From NCBI GenBank assembly GCA_937902275.1, contig CALFNW010000078.1, forward strand, positions 1 to 15,985: DNA of 15,985 bases, in the 5' to 3' direction. Source of the stretch: UBA4717 sp002404395 (lineage in GTDB: Bacteria > Bacillota > Clostridia > Oscillospirales > CAG-272). Within the stretch, counting starts at the first letter, position 1, and every line of letters begins with the position of its first letter. Positions 1 through 7,120 of the stretch are shown here, piece by piece. The notes beneath the pieces are model-generated. The model was not told the origin of the DNA, made no database searches, and was given only the letters and a program-made list of their open reading frames with translations. A program made the position numbers and the translations under genes.

Positions 1-300
1 TACTAATTTATCGCCGTCCTCCATGCGCTCAATTTTGGTATCAAAGGCGGACATGATCGCGCCGGTGATATCAAGCGAATAGTCGGCTTCGGTAAGGTCA
101 TATGTATAACCGCCGAGACATATCGGATCCATAACATTGGCAGCATCGGAATTATCGGTCGCGCTTACCCAAAGATACTTGTCAAAACGCTCACCGTTTT
201 TGATCGACGCTTTGGCGATCACGCAGACCTCAGCCGAAGCGGTATCGTTTAGCTCGCCGTTGCTGAATTCGGATTTATCCGGAGCTACGGTATGAACCAA
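1..300 (-). pseudogene. Out-of-frame continuation of the secreted Ig-repeat protein, partial at window edge
   Basis: On the minus strand, the frame starting around base 300 is open without a stop to base 1. It reads as ordinary protein in the same style as the upstream 763-residue product: DKSEFSNGELNDTASAEV near the start, then a segment FDKYLWVSATDNSDAAN that resembles the closing strand of the preceding Ig-like repeats. The upstream frame stops with TAA at 275-277, and this frame is offset by one base from it. The simplest reading is one gene with a one-base insertion (or two-base deletion) between roughly 275 and 300. No start codon with a Shine-Dalgarno sequence is visible at the junction, so independent translation is unlikely. 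The C-terminus lies outside the window, so anchoring motifs such as LPXTG or SLH cannot be assessed. Confidence 0.7.
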
Positions 301-2566
301 TGCCGTGCAGATCCGAAAGGAATACTTTGACTTCAAGCGTCGCCGTATTGCCGTCAAGTGAGCGGCTCACGCTGCCCGCGCGCACAGTCGGAGCGGTCTT
401 ATCTATATAGAAGCCTAAACTGCCGGAAGGCGGCAGTTTGACCGTGCTCATATTTCCGGCATAGTCATAGCCTACGATCGTAAGCGTGCAGTTTGAAACA
501 TCGGCGTACTTCTCAGCCGCGATCGGACGAATATAGATATAGTTGCCGGTCGAGACCTGTGTAAACTGATTTTTTTCGCCGAACGAGGACTTTTTCCACT
601 CAAGTGCGGCTCCGGCATCCGCCGATACCGCATATTCAAAACTATAGCCGAGCTTATCTCCGCCGTTTTCAAGAGTAAAATATCCGTATAATCCGTCGGT
701 TCCCGAGCCGTCAGTGTCGGTAATATTTACGGTATAACGGAATCCGGTATCATAAAGCGGGTCATTGCTGTCGTATACAGTTTCACCTCCGCCGGTAATC
801 ACGGGAGCTGAAACGTCAAGCTTTTTCAGATTTGTGTTTTCCGAATCAAGCGTGTAAGGCACATAAATGTTGCCCGAAAGGTCGGTGACATCTATCGGAT
901 AGCCGCGATAGTGCATTACGTCGGTGATCTCGACGTAAGTTACTTTTATGCCGGTTTCACCCGGATCAAGCGAAAGGTTTGAGCTGATCGGAACAGTACC
1001 AGATCTGATCACCGTAGGATCATCATGAAAAAGATAGCTTGATCTGACGGTAAGATAGCCGTCGGCATTCTTGCCGAGGCCCTTGTAGGTTTTGCCGTTG
1101 AGCGTAGATATTACATCGCCGTCAACACGCAGATTGGTCGTGATGAGCGCATTGGTAAAAGAATACAGAGCGTACTCATCCGCCAGATTGAGCATTTCGT
1201 CAAATATCAGATTGAAGGTGATAGTGTCGCCTACGCCGAGGTAGGTGTCGCTGGCGTCAAGCTTTGTCGAGCCGAGCGCTTCCTTTACATCCGAATTATT
1301 GACCTCCGTGATCGAATCAATTTTGGCGATCTTAGGCGCGTTTGTATCAATACGCATTCTGAACGAATTGCTCGATCCCGAAAAGGGGTTTCCTGCGAGG
1401 TCGGTTATATATGAGTCGGCAGTTGAAAAACCGTTTCCGCCGGAAAGCGAGAAAGATTTGTCTTTATATACCTGCTTGAGCGCAACTCCGCTTTTATTCA
1501 GGTACTTATAGCTCACCGTGGTTATATCCTTGAGCCCGATATCATCCTTTACGTCATATTCAAACCAAAGCTCATTTCCGTCAAGCTTGGTAAGATATGC
1601 GCGCGGATTCGGGTCGTCAGCCTCAGCTTCGCCGCCGTCGGTCGAACCGTCCGAACGCAGGCTGAGGAAAAGGCTGCCCTTGCCGCTTGCCGAGTCATCG
1701 GCAAAACGTATCGGTTCATCAAACACCAGCTTTATGAGCAGCTTGCCGCCTTTACCGATATAGCCCTGATTGTACGAGCGCACCCATTTGTTTCCGCCGT
1801 CGGTGCTGTAGAAAATATTGGAAAGCGCGGGCGCTTTGGTATCTCTGAAAGAAACGACCATATTTTCCGCATAGGCACCGCCGCAGGTGCAGGTGTCTTT
1901 TCCGTTATTGTATGAGACCGAGGACTTGGAAAACTCCAGATAAGCGTTTTTACCGTGGTCATAATTGGTCCAATAAATTCCGCTGTAGCTGTCGTTTGTA
2001 TTCGTATAATCGCCGAGACGCGGATACTCGACCTTCATGCCGTTTCCGTTCGCCGTGCCGAAAAGGTTTCCGCAATAGTTGCCGGCGATATACAATCTGA
2101 CCGTCTCATATGCAAGCACGTCCTGCTTTCCCAAGCTGAGGAATCCCGCTTTATGAGTATGTACGCGGTTATACAGCGTCGCCGAAAGGTTGGCGGAAAG
2201 GTTACCGTCCTTTGCAGTAAGCGAACGCAGTACACTGTCTCCGTAACCGTAAAAATTCAGCTTTGCATTGTCATAGATCCGCGAGGTATATTTAAGCGCT
2301 TCCCCGTTATCGAGCGAGAAAAGCGTTGTAGCGTTATAATATTCCGCGAATGCCTCTTTACCGTAATTTGTTTTGAGCTTTTCATAAAATTTTGCATCGG
2401 TGCCGGTGTAAGCGTTAAGTATCGCCGCTTCAGGCGCCGCGCGCGTATATGCGGGATCGTTTGCCGAAGGTGCCGCCGTTACCGGCAATACGCTGATCGG
2501 GCACAGTCCGATCGTGATCGCAAGCACCAAAAAAACCGATACAAGCTTTCTGAAACCTTGTTTCAT
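275..2566 (-). CDS. Secreted cell-surface protein with tandem Ig-like repeats (frameshifted at its 3' end)
   Basis: I do not recognise a specific named family. A classical signal peptide is visible: basic MKQGFRK, a hydrophobic stretch at residues 8-28, and likely cleavage after VTAA near residue 32. Residues 33-240 form a unique N-terminal region with a CTCGG motif near 226-230. After that, repeats begin with D-x-x-A-P at residues 242, 407, 584 and 722, and carry D-x-[AS]-G-N near their ends (389, 562, 701), with the strand patterns KLVFDEPIRF and FNLIFDEMLN. This is typical of bacterial Ig-like adhesion or cell-wall proteins of Clostridia. The ATG has a GGAGAG ribosome binding site four bases upstream. 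The frame stops at 275 inside the fourth repeat, directly after SDLHGIGSY, which is mid-domain, and coding sense continues one frame over. It lies 181 bases downstream of the response regulator. Function is inferred as surface adhesion or structure. Confidence 0.8.
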   Translation of the reverse strand: MKQGFRKLVSVFLVLAITIGLCPISVLPVTAAPSANDPAYTRAAPEAAILNAYTGTDAKFYEKLKTNYGKEAFAEYYNATTLFSLDNGEALKYTSRIYDNAKLNFYGYGDSVLRSLTAKDGNLSANLSATLYNRVHTHKAGFLSLGKQDVLAYETVRLYIAGNYCGNLFGTANGNGMKVEYPRLGDYTNTNDSYSGIYWTNYDHGKNAYLEFSKSSVSYNNGKDTCTCGGAYAENMVVSFRDTKAPALSNIFYSTDGGNKWVRSYNQGYIGKGGKLLIKLVFDEPIRFADDSASGKGSLFLSLRSDGSTDGGEAEADDPNPRAYLTKLDGNELWFEYDVKDDIGLKDITTVSYKYLNKSGVALKQVYKDKSFSLSGGNGFSTADSYITDLAGNPFSGSSNSFRMRIDTNAPKIAKIDSITEVNNSDVKEALGSTKLDASDTYLGVGDTITFNLIFDEMLNLADEYALYSFTNALITTNLRVDGDVISTLNGKTYKGLGKNADGYLTVRSSYLFHDDPTVIRSGTVPISSNLSLDPGETGIKVTYVEITDVMHYRGYPIDVTDLSGNIYVPYTLDSENTNLKKLDVSAPVITGGGETVYDSNDPLYDTGFRYTVNITDTDGSGTDGLYGYFTLENGGDKLGYSFEYAVSADAGAALEWKKSSFGEKNQFTQVSTGNYIYIRPIAAEKYADVSNCTLTIVGYDYAGNMSTVKLPPSGSLGFYIDKTAPTVRAGSVSRSLDGNTATLEVKVFLSDLHGIGSYRSSG

Positions 2567-2635
2567 GTCACTCTCCGTTCCGCCGTAGGCGGTTCAACAA
2601 AATATTTTAGCGGCAGAATACCGTTTACACTTAGT

Positions 2636-2644
2636 ATTATAACA
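2636..2644 (-). promoter_or_regulatory. Extended -10 promoter of the secreted Ig-repeat protein
   Basis: The minus strand reads TGTTATAAT, a perfect TATAAT with the TGn extension. The best -35 candidate is TTAACA at a 19-base spacing, which is weak, so recognition probably depends on the extended -10. Transcription would start near 2629, giving a leader of about 65 bases. That leader contains a 5-bp hairpin with a 3-base loop (ccgcc-gta-ggcgg at 2580-2592) just ahead of the ribosome binding site. Confidence 0.6.
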
Positions 2645-2668
2645 TAAAATAAACTAATTTTGTTAATC

Positions 2669-2684
2669 CTTGCAAAAATGCAAG
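2669..2684. repeat. Perfect inverted repeat CTTGCA-AAAA-TGCAAG upstream of the promoter
   Basis: Two 6-base arms are separated by four A. The element lies about 30 bases upstream of the -10 of the secreted-protein promoter, just beyond where a -35 would be. No T-tract follows on either strand, so it is not an intrinsic terminator. The position suits an activator or operator site, but no regulator can be assigned from the sequence. Confidence 0.45.
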
Positions 2685-2747
2685 CCGAATTTATATCCGG
2701 ACCTGTTCATGTGCGCTGCTGCGGATATTTATGCCGCAAATAATGCT

Positions 2748-3431
2748 TCAGGTAAGCAGATAACCGTCATTTCGATGATAAGTGATCGTAAACTCCGCGT
2801 TTCCGCGCGAAAGCTTTTTGTTGAGTCGTGACACGGCAGTATATAATGCGCTGTTGTACTCGATAGGAGGCGTGCCCCAGGCGTTTTTATACAGCGTCTC
2901 CTTTTCGACGGCACGCGGATAACCCTGTACCAGAACGAGCAGCAGCGAAAATTCTTTTTGTGTCAGCAAAAGATCGACGTTGCCCACTTTTGCGATCATA
3001 GAGACAGTATCAAGTCTGAGATTGCCGAGCGCAAACTCGTGCTTATGCTCAAGCGAAGGCGGCTTACGTGTGCGCAAACGCGCCTGCACGCGTGCGATCA
3101 GCACCTGAATGTCATACGGCTTCTGAAGGTAGTCGTCTCCGCCGGCTTCAAGCCCGGCAATGATATCCGAATTTTCACCGAGCGCAGACAAAAACAGTAT
3201 CGGCACTTCCGAATATCTTCTGATCTCGCGGCAAAGCGAGATCCCGTCAGTATCGGGAAGCATAACGTCAAGAATTATCAGGTCGATCCGATGTTGCCCG
3301 AGCATTTTTATACATTCCGAGCCGTTTTCGGCTTCTACTACCGAATAGTCCTCCATAGTCAGCGCTTCTCGGTTGATCCGCATAATGTGAGGGTTGTCCT
3401 CAACAAGCAATATTACCGCCGCTTGATTCAT
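2748..3431 (-). CDS. OmpR/PhoB-family response regulator
   Basis: This is a DNA-binding response regulator of 227 residues, the usual length for the OmpR family. The receiver domain (about 1-120) has all key residues: acidic pair E11/D12, phospho-acceptor D55 in LIILDVML, S82 in the Thr/Ser position, Y101 and K104 in QKPYD. The C-terminal winged-helix domain (about 128-227) ends in YHRNDGYLLT, as in Trans_reg_C domains. The start has an AAAGGAAGG ribosome binding site seven bases before the ATG. It follows the histidine kinase by 40 bases and is surely its partner. No intrinsic terminator follows: the 5-bp hairpin at 2720-2738 lacks a T-tract, so readthrough into the secreted Ig-repeat gene is possible. 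Phosphorylation by the kinase would change DNA binding; the target genes are not known. Confidence 0.93.
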   Translation of the reverse strand: MNQAAVILLVEDNPHIMRINREALTMEDYSVVEAENGSECIKMLGQHRIDLIILDVMLPDTDGISLCREIRRYSEVPILFLSALGENSDIIAGLEAGGDDYLQKPYDIQVLIARVQARLRTRKPPSLEHKHEFALGNLRLDTVSMIAKVGNVDLLLTQKEFSLLLVLVQGYPRAVEKETLYKNAWGTPPIEYNSALYTAVSRLNKKLSRGNAEFTITYHRNDGYLLT

Positions 3432-3471
3432 ATGGCTGCCTTCCTTTCGCTTTAAAATAACGGTTTATTTT

Positions 3472-5418
3472 CTATCTGCAAGGCACACGGAAAGCAAACA
3501 CCGTCCCGTCCGCCGAGGTCGAAACGAGTCTGATGCTTCCGCCGTGCGTTTTCATTATATCTTCGCAGATCGTAAGTCCAAGCCCGCTGCTGCCGTCCGC
3601 ACTGTAACCTTTTTCAAATATATGCGCCCGAACCTCATCGGGAATACCGTTGCCGTCATCTGCAACAATGAATTCCGTCTCTCCGCTCATTTTTTGAAAC
3701 TCGGCGGAGATCTTGATCACGCCGCATTCGGTATGCCGGTTTGCGTTTACAACAAGATTGATGAATACCTGCAACAAAAGTTCCCTGTTGCCGCATACCG
3801 TCTTATCGCATATGCTTCCGAGCAGCAAACGGTTTCCGCGCTTTGCGCATATCGGCGAAAGTATGCCTGCGGCTTCTTCGCAAAGCTCAGGAACCGAAAG
3901 TTCAGTCATCGACGCTTCGCTTTTTTTGCCGTAAGAATACTCCGCAAGCTTTGTCACCATTTCGGCAAGACGCTCTGCTTCGGAACGAACGGTGTCAAGC
4001 TCCTCAAGCGTTTTCTGACTGTCGATTCCGCGCATGACCCTGCGCGCATTGAGTTGAGCATAGCCGGAAATGACCGTCAGCGGTGTTTTCAGCTCATGCG
4101 TGATCTTTCTGAAAAAATCGCTGTTTGCGGCATTTATCTGCTCAAGCATTTTTTCACGCTGACGACTGATCTCAAGAGCGCGTTCGTCCTCCATTGAACG
4201 GACCGACTGCACTATTGCCATGATCATTATAAACGCGAGCATACACATCGGAGTCACGCCTGCGCGCGTGACCGCAGGCAAACTGCGGTTAAATCGCATT
4301 TCAAAGGCAAATCCGATACCCAAAATCGTAATACCGACAATTGTAAGTATATCGACGCGGCCGATATGCTTCGACTTAACGCACTTATTCACGGCAGAGT
4401 ACAGAGCATACAATGCAAACGGTGCGGCACAGTATGCGGTAATATCTCCGAGATATGATGTAACAGTTGTCGGAAGCAAAAATGTAACTGCGACAAGCAA
4501 AGCGGTAACAGTACAGAACACCGCCGTCGGCAGTCGTTCCGCCAGCCGTTCGCGTGCATACATCGCGCATATCAGCATCAGTACCGCAAATGGCATAAGC
4601 GCAATATATACAACAGTCAGCCTATAGTGCACGAACCAATTATATTCGGGCGGGATCAACATTTTAACGTAAAAGTTCTGATTTCTCAGAGCAAATATGA
4701 TGCAGCAAAACGCCAGCATGATATTTTCGTTTTTTCTTCTCAGCGCCCCAAGCAATGCATAATATACGCAAAACATCAGCAGTCCGCCGCACAGAAGCAT
4801 CACGGGCAGATCGGAGTAGCGGTTAAAGCGTCGGATATTTTCGGGAAACGACAGATATAAGCTGCCGATCCCGCCGCCGTCGCGATGCCAATAGTTGGAG
4901 TAGTGAATCACAAGCTCAAGTTTGCCCTCGCTGTCGGAAACGACCGGAAATTCAAGATAATTTATTCGCGGAACCGCCGTCTCTGAGGTTTCGGACGGCA
5001 CACCGCTTTGCGCCGCTGCCACGCCGTTCGCGTAGATCCGCGTGGAATAATCGATGCTGTAGCCGCATATGCTGTAAATTTTGTCGGGCTGAAGCTGTAA
5101 TTCAAGGCGGTGCGTACCGAATTTCACCTTTTCGGAATCCGGAGTTTCGGCAAAATATGACCACTCACCCGCGTCATCGAAATCACTGTTAAGTAAAAAT
5201 TTTTCAGGATACCACTGCCAATCGTTCGGCAGATTCACGAGCGTGTTATCAAAATCAACGTCACTCAGATCGAGCGTCTCCCCGTGCGGATCGTCGGCTT
5301 CAAGCACCGGAAATTCACGGGAAGCGATTAACAGCCACGCAGTCACAAACACTGCGATAACAACAAATGCGGCAACTGCACTTGTCAATCTGAAATATAT
5401 ATTTTTCTCGTCAATCAT
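3472..5418 (-). CDS. Membrane sensor histidine kinase with extracellular jelly-roll and 7TM (7TMR-DISM-like) input
   Basis: A 648-residue sensor kinase. Residues about 12-32 are a membrane segment. Residues about 35-200 form an extracellular beta-rich domain whose pattern (RLELQLQPDKIY, YSTRIYANGV, KLELVIHYSN) resembles the galactose-binding-like 7TMR-DISM extracellular domains. About seven hydrophobic segments follow between 203 and 405. A short coiled linker leads to the HisKA domain with FFRKITHELKTPLTV (phospho-acceptor H441), then a HATPase domain with an N box (NLVVNANRHT), DDGNGIPDEV, the SSGLGLTICEDIMK G-box and a final KTHGGSI. An upstream in-frame TTG at 5478 would add 20 residues, but ATG 5418 gives the normal N-in start before the first membrane segment; its ribosome binding site (GGGTG five bases upstream) is modest. 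It is the first gene of the kinase-regulator operon. The extracellular fold suggests it senses a carbohydrate or other small ligand; this is inference. Confidence 0.9.
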   Translation of the reverse strand: MIDEKNIYFRLTSAVAAFVVIAVFVTAWLLIASREFPVLEADDPHGETLDLSDVDFDNTLVNLPNDWQWYPEKFLLNSDFDDAGEWSYFAETPDSEKVKFGTHRLELQLQPDKIYSICGYSIDYSTRIYANGVAAAQSGVPSETSETAVPRINYLEFPVVSDSEGKLELVIHYSNYWHRDGGGIGSLYLSFPENIRRFNRYSDLPVMLLCGGLLMFCVYYALLGALRRKNENIMLAFCCIIFALRNQNFYVKMLIPPEYNWFVHYRLTVVYIALMPFAVLMLICAMYARERLAERLPTAVFCTVTALLVAVTFLLPTTVTSYLGDITAYCAAPFALYALYSAVNKCVKSKHIGRVDILTIVGITILGIGFAFEMRFNRSLPAVTRAGVTPMCMLAFIMIMAIVQSVRSMEDERALEISRQREKMLEQINAANSDFFRKITHELKTPLTVISGYAQLNARRVMRGIDSQKTLEELDTVRSEAERLAEMVTKLAEYSYGKKSEASMTELSVPELCEEAAGILSPICAKRGNRLLLGSICDKTVCGNRELLLQVFINLVVNANRHTECGVIKISAEFQKMSGETEFIVADDGNGIPDEVRAHIFEKGYSADGSSGLGLTICEDIMKTHGGSIRLVSTSADGTVFAFRVPCR

Positions 5419-5529
5419 TAAAACACCCGTGCCTTCAAACAAAATTGAACAAAAACCGAATTTGCGGGCAAAATCCAATACGGTCTCATGCGTATACTGC
5501 CGCGTGAAGAACTTCGCCCATCATGTAAA

Positions 5530-5558
5530 ATTATAGCATACTGCGGCAAATTTGACAA
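5530..5558 (-). promoter_or_regulatory. Promoter of the histidine kinase-response regulator operon
   Basis: On the minus strand: TTGTCA (5553-5558), a 17-base spacer ending in TGC, then TATAAT (5530-5535). It has one mismatch in the -35 and an extended TGn -10. Predicted start is near 5523, giving a leader of about 105 bases before ATG 5418. It begins right after the brnQ terminator, which argues that the pair is transcribed independently of brnQ. Confidence 0.75.
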
Positions 5559-5573
5559 TAGATAATTTACACC

Positions 5574-5606
5574 GAAGAAAAAAGCTCACGGATCACGTGA
5601 GCTTTT
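5574..5606 (-). terminator. Intrinsic terminator of brnQ
   Basis: The minus strand forms an 11-bp stem (AAAAGCTCACG with CGTGAGCTTTT, loop TGATC), followed by a run of T then TTCTTC. It starts seven bases past the brnQ stop codon. The A-run on the other side gives some terminator character on the plus strand too, but no plus-strand gene ends here. Confidence 0.9.
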
Positions 5607-5612
5607 CAAACA

Positions 5613-6992
5613 TTATTCGCGGCACTTCTTGTCGCCGGTAACAAGCATAAATATGAGTCCGAGGACAAGTCCGACAAACGCGGGCACAAGCCATCCGAGT
5701 CCGAAATCGAACAATGGCAGACACTTGTCCGCTATATCGGCGATCGTGCCGAATTTGAGTGCGTTCTTGAGCCATTCGGGTACGCCGGACGCCTTGTTAA
5801 GCGCAGTGCAAAGATCGGCAAGTGCGGGAACAAATGTAAACACGGTCACAAACACATACACGCATTTGCGATGCTTGAACAGATTCCCGAAAAGTCCGAG
5901 CAAGATCAGCGTAATTGCAAGCGGATACAGGAACATAAGCACCGGAACCGCATACTCGATTATTGCGCTGAGTCCGACGTTTGCAAGCAGGCAGGAAACA
6001 AGACTGAATACCACTGCCCACGCTTTGTACGGAAGCGATTTCGGGAAAAGCTTGGTAAAGGTCTCGGAACAGCTCGTAACAAGTCCGACTGCCGTTTTAA
6101 GACAAGCAAACGTAACTATAAACGCCAGAATAATAGCACCTGCACGTCCGAAGTAATGGTCTGCAACAAGCGCAAACACTTCGCCGCCGTTGGCCGCCTT
6201 TTCAAATATACCGCGGCTCTGCGCACCGACAACCGCTACAGCCGCATAGATCAGCGCCATAAACAGACAGCTGAAAATGCCGGCAAACACGGTACTTTTG
6301 GCAACGTCGCGAGGTTCCTTGATTCCGAGGTCGCGTATTACGGTTATCACCACGATTCCGAATGCAAGGCTCGCCAGCGCATCCATGGTATTGTAGCCTT
6401 CAAGGAAGCCGGTCATGAACGATCTGTCCACATAAGCTCCGTCAGGGGAGATCTCGGCAATATTACCCATCGGATTGATAAACGCGGCAATCACAAGCAC
6501 GCCGAGGAATACAAGGAAAAGCGGATTAAGTATCTTACCTACCCATGTAAGTATCTTGCCGGGGAAAAGCGAAAACAAAAGTACGGCAACAAAGAATAAG
6601 ATCGAAAAGATCGCAAGTGCCGCAGACGTGTTTGCGCCCTCGGAAAGCAGAGGCTCAACACCTATCGTGAACGAGGTCGTCGCGCATCTGGGTATTGCGA
6701 AGAACGGACCGATAGTTAAGTAGAGCGCACAGGTAAAGAATATGCTGTATCCGCGTCCGACTTTGCCCGAAAGTTCGATAAGCCCCTCGCTGCGGCTGAT
6801 ACCCATAGCGGCAACGCCGAGAAGCGGAAGACCGACTCCCGTGATCAAAAATCCGAGCACTGCCCAAAGCAGATTACTGCCCGCAAGCTGACCCATATAT
6901 ATCGGAAATATCAGGTTTCCGGCTCCGAAGAAGAGACCGAAAAGCATACTTGCGACAAATACGGTTTCGCTCGCTGTCATTTTCTTTTTCAA
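5613..6992 (-). CDS. brnQ: Branched-chain amino acid carrier, BrnQ/LIVCS family
   Basis: A polytopic membrane carrier that takes up leucine, isoleucine and valine with a coupling cation. At 459 residues it is of normal family length, with about twelve hydrophobic segments. The N-terminal signature is clear: ASMLFGLFFGAGNLIFPI, followed by a short loop and SNLLWAVLGFLITGVGLPLLG; RCATTSFTIGVEPLL and SLAFGIVVITVIRDLGI also fit the family. The start is taken as TTG 6992 (MKKKMTAS), because a GGAG ribosome binding site lies ten bases upstream. The next ATG, at 6980, would be 22 bases from that site and would drop the short basic N-terminus. It has its own consensus promoter and terminator, so it is a single-gene unit between ftsH and the two-component pair. 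No T-box or other long leader exists: the predicted leader is only about 45 bases. Confidence 0.95.
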   Translation of the reverse strand: MKKKMTASETVFVASMLFGLFFGAGNLIFPIYMGQLAGSNLLWAVLGFLITGVGLPLLGVAAMGISRSEGLIELSGKVGRGYSIFFTCALYLTIGPFFAIPRCATTSFTIGVEPLLSEGANTSAALAIFSILFFVAVLLFSLFPGKILTWVGKILNPLFLVFLGVLVIAAFINPMGNIAEISPDGAYVDRSFMTGFLEGYNTMDALASLAFGIVVITVIRDLGIKEPRDVAKSTVFAGIFSCLFMALIYAAVAVVGAQSRGIFEKAANGGEVFALVADHYFGRAGAIILAFIVTFACLKTAVGLVTSCSETFTKLFPKSLPYKAWAVVFSLVSCLLANVGLSAIIEYAVPVLMFLYPLAITLILLGLFGNLFKHRKCVYVFVTVFTFVPALADLCTALNKASGVPEWLKNALKFGTIADIADKCLPLFDFGLGWLVPAFVGLVLGLIFMLVTGDKKCRE

Positions 6993-7043
6993 AAAATATC
7001 AACTCCGTTCCATAAATTGTATAATTGACAGGTGTATTGGTTA

Positions 7044-7072
7044 ATTATAATACATTTTCGCTGCGGTGTCAA
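7044..7072 (-). promoter_or_regulatory. Consensus sigma-A promoter of brnQ
   Basis: The minus strand reads TTGACA (7067-7072), exactly 17 bases, then TATAAT (7044-7049), a perfect match to the vegetative consensus. The predicted start is near 7037. A second TTGACA on the plus strand (7025-7030) faces it and shares the -10 region, at a short 15-base spacing to a plus-strand TATAAT (7046-7051). Confidence 0.88.
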
Positions 7073-7120
7073 CATTTTTGAAATATTTGGTAAATAAAAA
7101 TTCATTTTTCGCTAAAATCT

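Noticed and set aside
1955..2647. Long open frame on the plus strand opposite the secreted protein gene
   Set aside because: It is antisense to a gene with a signal peptide, ribosome binding site and repeats; its own protein is Arg/Cys-rich with no domain pattern. The same holds for the open frames at 3544-4197, 4220-4627, 5871-6599, 7127-8080, 10989-11732 and 13546-14007.
2720..2738. TGCGG/CCGCA hairpin after the response regulator as a terminator
   Set aside because: The stem is only five pairs and no T-tract follows on the minus strand.
5419..5478. N-terminal extension of the histidine kinase from a TTG
   Set aside because: It is possible but the codon is weak and without a ribosome binding site; ATG 5418 gives a usual N-terminus just before the first membrane segment.
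7073..7120. Intrinsic terminator after ftsH
   Set aside because: The only symmetrical element (AAAAAT-GA-ATTTTT) has a two-base loop and is pure A/T, so it cannot serve as a normal terminator.
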